Positions 44,501 to 51,870 of a stretch of 64,000 nucleotides of DNA are shown piece by piece (position 1 is the first letter of the stretch; every line of letters begins with the position of its first letter). The stretch spans positions 186,001-250,000 of the forward strand of contig NZ_JABXWI010000002.1 of the NCBI RefSeq assembly GCF_014930365.1. Direction: 5' to 3'. A program made the translations under genes and the position numbers. A model generated the notes under the pieces. It had not been told where the DNA came from, searched no databases, and saw only the letters and a program-made list of their open reading frames with translations. The stretch is from Streptomyces caniscabiei (GTDB lineage: Bacteria; Actinomycetota; Actinomycetes; Streptomycetales; Streptomycetaceae).

Positions 44501-45036
44501 GCTCGACCGAGCTGACCGAGGCTGTCGCCCGCTGCCTCCACAAGCTCATGGCATACAAGGACGAGTACGAGGTCGCACGACTCGCCATTGACCCAGCCGT
44601 GGACGACCACATCACCGCGGCATTCGGAAGCGCGAGCCGCCGCTCCCACCGCCTGCATCCGCCCGTCCTGCGAGCCCTTGGCATGGAAAGGAAGGTCGCT
44701 CTAGGAAGCTGGTTCCGCCCGGTCCTCAAACTACTGCATGGGCTGCGTCGCGTTCGAGGAACCCGCCTCGATGTGTTCGGACTCCAGCACATGCGACGCA
44801 TCGAGCGTGATCTTGTCGCCGAGTACCGGGAGTCGATCAAGACCGCGCTCGCGCTCCTGAATGAGGAGAACCTGGCCGAGGTTCGCCGGCTCGCGGAACT
44901 GCCCGATGCGGTCCGTGGATACGAAGGCGTCAAACTCGCGGCCATTGAGCGCTACCAGGCCGAGCAGGCGCGCATACTCGGCGAGTTGCGGGAGAGCGCG
45001 GACCCCGTCCCGACGGAAGCCGGGCAGGGCCGTTGA
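41506..45036 (+). CDS. Indolepyruvate ferredoxin oxidoreductase, single-chain fusion
   Basis: The 1176-residue protein oxidatively decarboxylates aryl-pyruvates (indolepyruvate, phenylpyruvate) to aryl-acetyl-CoA, reducing ferredoxin. An alpha-type pyrimidine-binding region (SGYEGSPLAGYDIE) comes first, then CSGCPHNTS near residue 435, the thiamine diphosphate loop GDGTFMHSG near 504, a cysteine-rich 4Fe-4S segment near 640-685 (CEGCGDCGRKSNC), and a gamma-type domain beginning GIGGTGIVTTS near 727. The C-terminal 250 residues form the helical extension seen in actinobacterial fusions. AGGAAGAGG before 41506 supports this start over the GTG at 41491. An aminotransferase at 29733 could supply its substrate. 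Its phenylacetyl-CoA product would be the classic PaaX ligand. Confidence 0.9.
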   Translation: MTAPITETEQPGSRRFRLDDRYRREEGVVHLSGIQALVRVLLDRSRRDNANGLRTATFVSGYEGSPLAGYDIELGRRGALLHEHDIVHKPGLNEELAATAVMGSQLAGQVGASRCDGVVGIWYGKSPGLDRASDALRHANLVGTGPSGGAVALVGDDPGAKSSSVPCASESTLADLAIPTLYPADAQDVLDFGLHAQFLSRFSGLWSGLKITTAVADSACTAVVARDRITGTEGDGSPSPHKPSSMLLGANLMALERSLHDIRLPRAVAYARLNRLNRLVQRGPSDTIGILTSGKTYLDVREGLRIIGLTDTDLARYGIRILKLGMIFPLEREAVIEFADGLDQLVVVEEKRPFLETAVKEILYGRTDAPVVHGKQDQDGRSLFSRSGELDVDSIATGLSRVLAPLGIEAARAWRQRPKARTTLALPLLARSPYYCSGCPHNTSTTAGGDSLVGAGIGCHSMVVFMDPEQVGSVVGMTQMGGEGAQWIGLEPFVDADHFVQNIGDGTFMHSGSLAVRAAIAAGVNVTFKLLYNGTVAMTGGQDAVGALPVDRLAATLLDEGVAKVIITTEDRARIPRARLPKSVKVLDRAEIEEALAELKATAGVTVLIHDQECAAEKRRARRRGKAEAPTTRVWINERICEGCGDCGRKSNCLSVHPVPTEFGRKTRIDQSSCNLDYSCLDGDCPAFMTITPAGKPKRAELPALGATDIAEPVRAVGADSFGMRITGIGGTGIVTTSQVLATAAVIDGRHARSLDQTGLAQKGGAVVSDIKITEGVVEQGAKIAEGQCDLYLACDPLVATDPKYLSVASADRTVAVMTTTEIPTGQMVVDTAVGFPAPDVVRHAVHDAMRQLIALDSGALAEQLFGDEQHANMLLVGAAYQAGLLPMSASAIEEAITLNAVAVERNVQAFRRGRQTVADPEALSATLADPTLPDVELRLPAGTTELVALVTDDEESELHRLLTVRVADLIDYQDRRYARAYVDFVQTVAATERAAAYGSTELTEAVARCLHKLMAYKDEYEVARLAIDPAVDDHITAAFGSASRRSHRLHPPVLRALGMERKVALGSWFRPVLKLLHGLRRVRGTRLDVFGLQHMRRIERDLVAEYRESIKTALALLNEENLAEVRRLAELPDAVRGYEGVKLAAIERYQAEQARILGELRESADPVPTEAGQGR

Positions 45037-45109
45037 ACTCGATGTGAGGCAGGCCGTCTCGCGGGAGCCATCGGCTCAGGGAGTACGGCCGTCCGAACCG
45101 GAGGCTCGC

Positions 45110-45160
45110 CCCGTACCGAACCGGCATGGTGAAACTGACACCATGCCGGTTCGGTACGGG
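45110..45160. terminator. Perfect 22-bp hairpin after the oxidoreductase gene
   Basis: The 22 bases at 45110-45131 are perfectly complementary to 45139-45160, with a 7-nt loop AAACTGA. The core of the stem is CCGTACCGAACCGGCATGG. It lies 74 bp after the stop at 45036 and before minus-strand remnants ending at 45232, so it probably terminates transcription from the left. There is no T tract. The length and perfection are unusual. Confidence 0.7.
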
Positions 45161-45231
45161 ACCCGGTCGGCATGATTGGCCACTCCAACGAGACGCCCAG
45201 TTGTTCGGTTCCGTGATCGCCCGCCGTGCGG

Positions 45232-45326
45232 CTACTTCATTCCCGTGGTAGCGATTCCCTTGACGAGGTAGCGCTGGCCGACCGAGAGGACGACGAAGAC
45301 CGGGATCAGCCTGATGACGGACATCG
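45232..45326 (-). pseudogene. Sugar ABC permease (MalG type), C-terminal scrap
   Basis: About 30 codons remain, ending in IPVFVVLSVGQRYLVKGIA and a stop at 45232-45234. This is the last span and tail of a CUT1 sugar permease. It is not a copy of the permease at 33837, whose tail differs (FRQR-like ending RFWRSGLAAG). The rest of the gene is gone. Confidence 0.65.
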
Positions 45327-45362
45327 CGAACCGCGTTCCCAGGGCTCGGTGGCCGAGGACGA

Positions 45363-45524
45363 CCTCGTCGACACGTCCCCTTCCCCGGGTTGCGAGAACA
45401 GTCCGCTGACGCCGTCAGGAAGAGTGGTCCGAACGGTGAGCGTCTCGCCCTGTACACGCCGATCGACCGAAACCTCGCCGTGCGGGATGGCCAGTCTGGT
45501 GAAGGCCGAGGTCAGCCCACCGCC
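45363..45524 (-). pseudogene. Alpha-L-rhamnosidase (GH78), C-terminal scrap
   Basis: Roughly 54 codons (GGLTSAFTRLAIPHGEVSVD through TLPDGVSGLFSQPG) match the final beta domain of GH78 rhamnosidases, whose tails read like thr-Pro-x-Gly-x-val-x-Trp followed by PdG. The catalytic barrel is missing and there is no start. It adds to the evidence that a glycoside-degrading locus once extended here. Confidence 0.5.
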
Positions 45525-45769
45525 GGTCTGGGCGCCACGAGCACGTGCCGGTAGCCCGGTTCGAGGGGGCGAGGTGTGGGGCTGCGGGGCAGCGACATGG
45601 CGGGCGGGCAAGGCAGGCGCCGTCGTGGCTACGGATATCCGCGCCGGGCCACCTCGCGGAGATGTCCGCAGGATGCGTGAGTCATCACCGATGTCCCTGC
45701 TCATGAGCCGAACTGTCCCGGATCGCTGCAGTGGTCGACGCGTTGAGCAGCGCCCTGTTCCGCCCGCTC

Positions 45770-45930
45770 ACGCGCCAGGAGCCCGCGCCGCTCCTCCCGG
45801 TGCTCGCGCTGTGCGACCGGGTCGGGGACGGGCACGGCGACCAACAACGGCCTTGGGTGTAGGGGTGTCGGGGCGTAGCGGTCGCCTGCCCGGCGACTCC
45901 GGTGTCGACGATCTCACCGCCTCGGCTCAC
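45770..45930 (-). pseudogene. Oligopeptide ABC ATPase (DppF/OppF type), frameshifted C-terminal scrap
   Basis: GGEIVDTG and PRHPYTQG are the conserved end of DppF-type ATPases. Directly after HPYTQG the expected sequence LLVAVPVPDPVAQREHREE continues in the next frame, so one base has been lost near 45860. The ATP-binding motifs are absent. Confidence 0.65.
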
Positions 45931-46137
45931 GCCTCAAGCCTGCTCACCACGTCTGGACCAGCGGCTTCCCCTCCGCCCACAGGGGGCACCCCCATTCGTC
46001 GCCACCGCGTCTGCTGCGATCGCAGTAGGCGCAAGTGTCTGCGAACGGCCAATGACGAGAGTCCGGAGAACTGCGAGCGTGAGGGTGGGCCGTGATCACC
46101 GGCTCCGTCGCATGGCATTTTCTGGAAAGGCACGTCG

Positions 46138-46479
46138 ATGTCCCCTCTCGCCCGCTGGTGTCATAGGCACCGGCTCGCAGTCGTCCTGGTCTGGGTGGGC
46201 CTGTTGCTCGCCCTGGGAGCCGGGGTCGGCGCCGCGGGCAGCGCCTTCGGCAACAGCCCGACCTCACAGGACACCGACTCGGCCAAGGCCACGGCCCTGC
46301 TGCAGCAGGCCTCCGACAGCGCCGCGGGCAAGAGCGGCCGGGTGGTCTGGCAGCATGACGGCGGCGAGGTCACCGAGCCCGCCGCCGAGAAGGCGATGAC
46401 CGGCACGCTCAAGGGCATCGCCGACGCGCCGGGCGTCGCTGTGGTGACCAGCCCCTACGCACCCGTCGGCGAGTGGGCT
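46138..46479 (+). pseudogene. MMPL-family transporter, N-terminal piece cut by an insertion sequence
   Basis: About 113 codons of an RND/MMPL membrane transporter remain: MSPLARWCHRHRLAVVLVWV is the usual first membrane span, followed by the extracytoplasmic domain start. The frame ends at the left end of the IS3-type element (46480). The sequence right of the element does not continue the gene, so DNA was lost as well as interrupted. A GGAAAGGCACG run precedes the ATG. Confidence 0.78.
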
Positions 46480-46536
46480 TGATCCGCTTTGACGGACATT
46501 CGAGATCAGGGGTTCTGCCCCGGGAGGATGTCCATC

Positions 46537-46830
46537 ATGGAGAGCATGGGGAAGAAGAAGCCTCGGCCTCGCCGTTCGTTCACGCCGGAGTTCAAGGCCG
46601 AGATCGTCGAGCTGTGCCGACGCGGTGACCGCTCGGTCGGCCAGATCGCCAAGGACTTCGACCTGACCGAGACCGCGGTGCGGCTGTGGGTCAGCCAGGC
46701 CGAGGTCGATGCGGGCGAACGCGACGGTCTGACCAGCAGTGAACGCGAGGAACTGGCCGCACTGCGGCGGGAGAACCGCCGGCTGCGCGAGGACGTCGAC
46801 ATCCTCAAGCGGGCCACGGCTTTCTTCGCG
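46537..46830 (+). pseudogene. IS3-family OrfA (helix-turn-helix and leucine zipper)
   Basis: The frame starts at 46537 after GGGAGG and encodes KKKPRPRRSFTPEFKAEIVE, an HTH domain to LTETAVRLWVSQAEVD, and the coiled coil ALRRENRRLREDVDILKRAT. Normal OrfA ends a few residues later. Here the frame runs on into unrelated codons to 47121 because of the internal deletion, so the programmed frameshift region is lost. Confidence 0.82.
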
Positions 46831-46935
46831 TCAATGTCAGGCTGTTGGCGATCGGCGGGTGGCACGGGCCGCAACCGCCCTTGGTGGTTGGTCCTTGATG
46901 TGCCGCTCTCTGGTGGCAGGATCCTGCCGGCCTGG

Positions 46936-47396
46936 ATGCCCGCTGGTGCGGCGACATCACCTACATCGCCACGGACGAGGGCTGGCTCTACCTGGCCACC
47001 GTCATCGACATCGCCTCCCGCCGCGTGGTCGGCTGGGCGACGGCCGACCACCTGCGGACCGATCTGGTCGCCGATGCCCTCACGGCCGCCTGCCGACAGC
47101 GCCGCCCCACCGGTCCGGTGATCTTTCACTCGGACCGCGGCTGCCAGTACACCAGTCACCAACTCGCCACGCTGGCAGACCAGTTGGTGGTGCGTCTGTC
47201 GGTCGGCCGCACCGGACAGTGCTGGGACAACGCACTCGCCGAGTCGTTCTTCGCCACCATCAAACGGGAGCTGCTCGGCACCAGCTCCTGGCCCAGCCGG
47301 GCCGCCGCCCGCACCGCGATCTTCGATTTCATCGAGGGCTGGTACAACTTGCACCGTCTGCACAGCAGCCTCGGCTACCGCAGTCCCGCCGAATAG
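46936..47396 (+). pseudogene. IS3-family OrfB, catalytic C-terminal part
   Basis: The remaining frame reads DARWCGDITYIATDEGWLYL to the stop at 47396. All three catalytic residues of the DDE integrase core are present: D in GDITYI, D in FHSDRGCQYTS and E in DNALAESFFATIK. The N-terminal HTH_21 domain and start are missing, so no active transposase can be made. Confidence 0.82.
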
Positions 47397-47487
47397 GAGA
47401 CCGCACTCGCAGCCTGACCACCACACCGATGGTGTCCGTCAAAGCGGAACAAGCTCACCACCGACAGCACCTGATGATGCGTCAGCA

Positions 47488-47509
47488 GAGTTAGCAAAGA
47501 GTTAGCAAG
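47488..47509. repeat. 11-bp tandem duplication beside the IS element
   Basis: GAGTTAGCAAA (47488-47498) is followed at once by GAGTTAGCAAG (47499-47509). It lies 36 bp right of the insertion sequence, in the non-coding gap before the pirin gene (47453-47676), where I see no gene. Confidence 0.6.
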
Positions 47510-47676
47510 AGTCCTGCCACAGCCGCCCACAGACAGCCAGACCCTGAAACCGCCCAGCGCCGGAAAACCGTAGCTGCGGCACACGCACCTGCTCCCCCGC
47601 GAGCGGCCGCCGAGCGGGAAACAGCACCGACAGCACGTCACCCACCCAGCACCGAATGATCAGCTGTTTCCGCAGG

Positions 47677-48642
47677 TCAACGGGCCCTTCCTCGCGGCTT
47701 CAAAGGCGTCGCCGGCAGCTCGGGCGCGGGCAGCGGGTCCCCGTCGTACCCCTTCACCTCCCCGAACCTCGACCCTTCCATCCAGTCCCTACGCGCCTGC
47801 ACGATCTCTTCCTGCGACCGCCCGATCCAGTTCCAGAACATGATCAGCTCCTCCTCGAAGGGCTCGCCACCGAGGAGCATCAGGGAGGCGGGCGTGTCGG
47901 CGCGGAGGGGGAGGTCGGTGCGGCCGCAGCCGAGGTAGAGCATGGAGCCGGGGAGGACCGGGACGCCGTCGACATGGGCCTCGCCGGACATGGACAGGAC
48001 GGCGTACTCGAAGTCGGGTTCGACCGGGAGGCGCAGGTCGGCGCCCGGTGTGAGGGTGAGGTCCGCGCCGACGATCGGCGTGAACGTCGTGCCCGGCGAG
48101 GTCGCGCCGTCCAGGCTGCCGAGGATGAGGGTGGCGCTCAGGCCGGCCGCCGTGACGACGGGCAGCTCGGCGTGGTGCTCGAAGCGCGGGTCGGTGTGCC
48201 GGCGGCTGTCCGGCAGCGCCACCCACAGCTGGGCGCCGTGCAGGAAGCGGGCGTGCGACCTCGGGCTCTCCTCGGAGTGGCTGATGGCCCGGCCCGAGGT
48301 CATCAGGCCCAGCTCGCGCGGGCGGATGGTCTGGAGGCTGCCCGTGGAGTCGCGGTGCAGCACCTCACCCTGGTGCAGCCAGCTGACCGTCTGCAGACCC
48401 ATGTGCGGATGCGGCGGCACCTGCATGCCGGGCTCGTCGGCGATGTCGTCGGGGCCGTAGTGGTCGACGAAAGCCCACGCGCCCACCATCCGGCGGCCCA
48501 GGTTGGGCAGCAGGCGCCGCACCTCGGTCGACTCGCCGAGCTTCACCCGGCGGGGGCTGAGGAGTTCACGGACCGGCTCGGCCACCACGAAACCCCGGCC
48601 GCCGCACACCGCGGGCACCGGCTGGCGATCAAGATTGCTCAT
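47677..48642 (-). CDS. Pirin-family bicupin protein
   Basis: The 321-residue protein has two cupin domains. The first carries the metal site as VPPHPHMGLQTVSWLHQGEV, with further ligands HRDSTG and the glutamate in SHSEESP. Pirins bind Fe(II); some have quercetin 2,3-dioxygenase activity and others act as redox-sensitive co-regulators. The start at 48642 (MSNLDRQPVPAV) is preferred to an ATG three codons upstream. It is divergent from the marR pair, with a 200-bp shared region containing a pyrimidine tract and palindromic operator. Confidence 0.9.
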   Translation of the reverse strand: MSNLDRQPVPAVCGGRGFVVAEPVRELLSPRRVKLGESTEVRRLLPNLGRRMVGAWAFVDHYGPDDIADEPGMQVPPHPHMGLQTVSWLHQGEVLHRDSTGSLQTIRPRELGLMTSGRAISHSEESPRSHARFLHGAQLWVALPDSRRHTDPRFEHHAELPVVTAAGLSATLILGSLDGATSPGTTFTPIVGADLTLTPGADLRLPVEPDFEYAVLSMSGEAHVDGVPVLPGSMLYLGCGRTDLPLRADTPASLMLLGGEPFEEELIMFWNWIGRSQEEIVQARRDWMEGSRFGEVKGYDGDPLPAPELPATPLKPRGRAR

Positions 48643-48732
48643 GCACCACAACCTAGCCCCGTCCGGCCGCCCCCGTCAGCCGTCCTCCGGCCCACCAGGA
48701 GCGGCACTCGGCCGCGCATCGCATGCACCGCC

Positions 48733-48797
48733 CTCTCCCTCTCCCCTCTCCCCTCTCCGCCCTCCGCCCTCCGCCCTCCGCCCTCCGCCCTCCGCCC
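48733..48797. repeat. Polypyrimidine tract with six CTCCGCC units
   Basis: CTC/CCC-rich DNA from about 48733 leads into six exact 7-bp units CTCCGCC at 48755-48796. On the minus strand, which is the sense strand of the pirin leader, this gives repeated GGG runs spaced by four bases (GGGCGGAGGGCGGAGGG), a G-quadruplex-type pattern. The tract ends 13 bp before the marR operator. Confidence 0.75.
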
Positions 48798-48809
48798 GGA
48801 GCAATATGC

Positions 48810-48838
48810 TAGCCATGGCTATAGTAGCCATGTACGGT
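48810..48838 (+). promoter_or_regulatory. Operator and leaderless promoter of the marR pair
   Basis: TAGCCATGGCTA (48810-48821) is a perfect palindrome. A second, partial copy TAGCCATGTA (48825-48834) overlaps the -10-like TACGGT (48833-48838), which ends 7 nt before the marR ATG, so the mRNA should be leaderless. The arrangement predicts autorepression by the MarR protein and perhaps control of the divergent pirin gene. Confidence 0.65.
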
Positions 48839-48845
48839 ATCTGCC

Positions 48846-49334
48846 ATGAGTTCGGTCATCGAGGGCGCGACGCCCGGTTTTCTCGTCTGGCGGCTGTCCA
48901 TGAAGTGGCGGGTCGCGGTCGACCGCGCGGTCGCTCCGCTGGGGCTGACCCACGCGCAGTACGCGCTGGTGGCGTCGTTGCACGGCATGCGCCGGGACGG
49001 GCTGCGGCCCAGTCAGCGGCAGCTCGCCGACCACACGGGCCTGGAGGCCCTGTACGTCTCCAAGCTCGCCCGCGCCCTGGAGACCGCCGGACTCGTCGAA
49101 CGCGCCCGGGACCCCCGCGACCCCCGTGCCGTGCAGCTGACGCTCACCGAGAAGGGGAGCGAGGTCACCCGGCGTGCCATCGAGATCGTCCAGGGGCTGA
49201 TGGAGCAGCTGCTGGAGCCGTTCGGGGGTCTCGACGGCGCCCGCACCCGGGAGTTCGCCCGCGAGCTGACCGCGCTGCTCGACGTACCGCTCGTCCCGTC
49301 CGCCCAACAGGAACGCGAGAAGGAGCAACCATGA
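48846..49334 (+). CDS. MarR-family regulator
   Basis: The 162-residue protein has the MarR winged helix: LTHAQYALVASLHGM, the recognition region SQRQLADHTGLEALYVSKLA and the wing ERARDPRDPRAVQLTLTEKG. N- and C-terminal helices make the dimer. It is autoregulated if the palindromic site immediately upstream is its operator. It overlaps the following small winged-helix gene by 4 bp (ATGA). Many such proteins respond to phenolic compounds or oxidants. Confidence 0.9.
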   Translation: MSSVIEGATPGFLVWRLSMKWRVAVDRAVAPLGLTHAQYALVASLHGMRRDGLRPSQRQLADHTGLEALYVSKLARALETAGLVERARDPRDPRAVQLTLTEKGSEVTRRAIEIVQGLMEQLLEPFGGLDGARTREFARELTALLDVPLVPSAQQEREKEQP

Positions 49335-49780
49335 CCACCACCGCACCGCTTCTGAATTCCCGGGTCATCGGCCTCGCCCATTACGCCGCCCGCGCGGTGC
49401 TGGAGAAGGTGCTGGCCGAGCACGGTCTGACGTTCCAGCAGTCGGTGGCCCTCCGGGTCGTCGCGGTCGCCGACGAACCCGTCGACCGGGAGCGGGTCGT
49501 GGACACGGTCGTCGACTCGCTCAAGGCCGAGAAGGCCGAGATACGGTCCGTGGTCGAGGAGTTGGTCGCCGCGAAGCTGGTGGAGACGGACCCGGCGCGG
49601 CCGTCCCGGCTCAGGATCACGGACGCCGGGCGGCACGCCCACAGCGGATCCACCGCCGAGGTCGCACCGATCTCCGCCCGGATCTACGCCGGTATCCCGG
49701 CCGAGGAGCTGGCTGCCGCCGGCCGCGCGCTGACACTCATCACCGAGCGGGCCGACGCGGAGCTGGCCGCGATGAGGTAG
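49331..49780 (+). CDS. MarR-like winged-helix protein
   Basis: The 149-residue protein also has a MarR-type fold: a long first helix (VIGLAHYAARAVLEKVLAEH), a winged helix ending in TDPARPSRLRITDAG and a terminal helix. It is translationally coupled to the first MarR gene. The two are distantly related, so they could form a heterodimer or the second could tune the first. Confidence 0.8.
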   Translation: MTTTAPLLNSRVIGLAHYAARAVLEKVLAEHGLTFQQSVALRVVAVADEPVDRERVVDTVVDSLKAEKAEIRSVVEELVAAKLVETDPARPSRLRITDAGRHAHSGSTAEVAPISARIYAGIPAEELAAAGRALTLITERADAELAAMR

Positions 49781-49964
49781 GGGGCACGCCCCGCAGCGCC
49801 GGGGGTGGGTGCGAGGCGGTTCGGGCACAGGGGGCGCGGGCCCAAGTGGGCGCGGGTGCGGGTCACTTCGGTCGCAGGGGCGCGGCGCATGCGGGCGCGG
49901 GCGCGGGGCGTTTCGAGCGCAGGAGGCGTATACGCAGGAGGCTTGAGTCGCGGGGCTCAAGTCG

Positions 49965-50013
49965 TAGGGGCGCAGGTTGCTAGGGGCGCAGGTTGCTAGG
50001 GGCCCAGGTTTGC
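49965..50013. repeat. Three tandem 16-bp units in an intergenic region
   Basis: TAGGGGCGCAGGTTGC occurs at 49965-49980 and 49981-49996, with a variant TAGGGGCCCAGGTTTGC at 49997-50013. They lie in the 497-bp gap between the MarR-like gene and the PepSY gene. The rest of that gap (49781-50277) is low-complexity GC-rich sequence with no convincing gene. Confidence 0.7.
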
Positions 50014-50277
50014 AAGGCGCGCGAGTCGCGGGCTCGATCGGTCGCGTGGCGCGCGGCTGGTTGCCGAGCGTCCGAGGCGCGCCCTCGGCCCGCCCGTCAA
50101 GGCCGCGCCGGAGTGGTCCGGCCCCGGCGCCCACCGGCCGCGTGCACCCCCGGCGCCACCGGCCCGCACGCAGCCCCGCCGCCCCCGGCCCACGCCTCCC
50201 CGGCCCACGCCGCCCACGGCCCATCCGAAGCCTCAGCGCCACCGCCCGCCTACAGCCCCGCCGCCCCCACCCGCGTC

Positions 50278-51687
50278 CTACTTCGCTCCCACCCGCCCGT
50301 CGTACGACCGCTTGCCGCGTCGGTGGGCGATCTCGCTCAGGGCGACGTCCACCGCGATGAATACGGCGAGGGGGATGCCGAGCAGGGGCACGAAGTAGCC
50401 GAGGACGGCGATGACCGCGAGGGCGGGGACCAGGATCTGGGGCGGTACGTGCTGCCAGGCCCCGCGTGGGACCGGGCGTCCGAAGGACGAGGCGCGGCCG
50501 CGCTGCCACCACATGCGGTAGCCCCAGACGATCAGCACGACGAGAGAGGCCGCGAGGGCCATCAGGAGGAGCTGGTTGGCCAGGCCGAACAGGACGCCGG
50601 TGTGGGCGTCGATGCCCCAGCGGGACAGCTTGGCGAGGATCGGGAAGTCGGCGAACCGGAGGGTGTCGGTGACCTCGGCGGTCGCCGGGTCCACGGCCAC
50701 CGCGTCCTGCTTGGTGGGCCAGCTGCGCTGCACCTGCTTGACGACATACGTGGAGGACGCGTCGGCGGGCGGGACGATCTCCACCGGGTCGCCGAGGCCC
50801 TCGGTCCGCGCGGCGGCCAGGATCTTGTCCAGGTCGCCCTCCGGGGCCGTCGTCCCGTCCGTCGAGCCGCCCGTGTGGGCGCCGTGGTCGCCCGCCGCGG
50901 ACGAGATGGCCGGGGTCGCCTGGTGGAGTTCGGTCCGCAGGACCTCGATGTTGGCGCCGGCGTACGTGGACCAGGTCAGCCCGGTCGCCGAGAGGAAGAA
51001 GAAACCGAGCGCCGCCCACACACCGACCGTGCCGTGCAGGCCCAGCGTGCGACGGCGGCCGGAGGTGCCGCGCACCTTGCGCTGGGCGCGGCGGCGGGCG
51101 AACCAGAGCACCAGGCCGCCGCCCGAGATGACCCACAGCCAGCTCGCGGCGAGTTCGCTGTAGAGACGGCCGGTCTCGCCGAGCTGGAGGTTGGCGTGGA
51201 ACTTGTCGACCCAGGTCCGCACCGGCAGCGCGCCCGTGGAACCGTACTGCTCCAGCGCCCCGCGCACCTCGGCGGTGTAGGGGTCGACGAACACGGCGAG
51301 GGTGTTGGTCTCGTCGATGCCCTCGACGCCCGTCAGCATCACCCGGGTCGTCGCGTCGTCCTCGGGCGACGGGCGTACGGCGGAGAGGGTGCCCTCGGGG
51401 TGCGCCTCGCGGGCGGCGGCGACCTGCTCGGAGATCGGCAGCTTCGTGTCGCCGATCTTCGCTACGGTCGTCTGGTCCGCGTAGACGATCCTCTCGACCG
51501 TGAACGAGGCGGCGTACAGCCCGCCGGTCACCGCGGCGACCAGCAGGAACGGGGCGACGAGGACGCCCGCGTAGAAGTGCAGCCGCAGGACGAGCGGCCG
51601 GAGCGAGGCCCAGCCTCTCGTCGAGCCTTCCGGCTGGGCGAGGGGTTTCTGGGGCTCGTCCGTCTCGGTCGAGGGGGCGATGGTCAT
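50278..51687 (-). CDS. PepSY-associated transmembrane protein
   Basis: The 469-residue membrane protein has four main spans: LHFYAGVLVAPFLLVAAVTG near residue 40, one near LWVISGGGLVLWF, one at VGVWAALGFFFLSATGLTW and a late pair around LLLMALAASLVVLIVWGYRM. Two PepSY domains lie outside (KIGDTKLPISEQVAAAREAH and DPVEIVPPADASSTYVV). The HFYAG and HGTVG histidines fit heme/iron contacts proposed for the family, which includes ferric-reductase-like and siderophore-associated proteins. The start at 51687 is used because the upstream extension is arginine/proline-rich and lacks a start signal. Confidence 0.88.
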   Translation of the reverse strand: MTIAPSTETDEPQKPLAQPEGSTRGWASLRPLVLRLHFYAGVLVAPFLLVAAVTGGLYAASFTVERIVYADQTTVAKIGDTKLPISEQVAAAREAHPEGTLSAVRPSPEDDATTRVMLTGVEGIDETNTLAVFVDPYTAEVRGALEQYGSTGALPVRTWVDKFHANLQLGETGRLYSELAASWLWVISGGGLVLWFARRRAQRKVRGTSGRRRTLGLHGTVGVWAALGFFFLSATGLTWSTYAGANIEVLRTELHQATPAISSAAGDHGAHTGGSTDGTTAPEGDLDKILAAARTEGLGDPVEIVPPADASSTYVVKQVQRSWPTKQDAVAVDPATAEVTDTLRFADFPILAKLSRWGIDAHTGVLFGLANQLLLMALAASLVVLIVWGYRMWWQRGRASSFGRPVPRGAWQHVPPQILVPALAVIAVLGYFVPLLGIPLAVFIAVDVALSEIAHRRGKRSYDGRVGAK

Positions 51688-51870
51688 CGGCGGATGCTCC
51701 GGGATGCGGGGACGTCGTGGCGGTTCAGTAGTCGGGGCGTGCGCCCTCCGAGTTCCCGGCACTTCGTGTGACGTGAGTCACAGGCCTGCCGCCGGTGCCG
51801 TGTCTCCCGCGCGGGCGGCCTCCGCGAGAGCCGCCTCGCGTCGCGCGGGCCCGGTTGGCATCCTGGCCCG

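Larger units (their letters stand above)
46480..47452 (+). mobile_element. Defective IS3-family insertion sequence
   Basis: The ends are inverted repeats: TTGATCCGCTTTGACGGACA at 46479-46498 and the reverse complement of TTGTTCCGCTTTGACGGACA at 47433-47452, 19 of 20 matching. Inside are OrfA and the catalytic part of OrfB of an IS3-type transposase. At 973 bp it is well below the usual 1.2-1.4 kb, because the OrfA/OrfB junction and the N-terminal half of OrfB are deleted. A possible 3-bp target duplication GCT flanks it (46477-46479, 47453-47455), but the outer base is ambiguous. It cannot move by itself. Confidence 0.88.

Noticed and set aside
46477..47455. Definite 3-bp target duplication (GCT) of the IS element
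   Set aside because: It works only if one uneven base is left at the right end, and the MMPL gene does not continue beyond the element; a clean insertion cannot be claimed.
48755..48796. CRISPR-like regular repeats
   Set aside because: The units are 7 bp and directly adjacent with no spacers. The same applies to the tandem units at 49965-50013 and 54704-54778.
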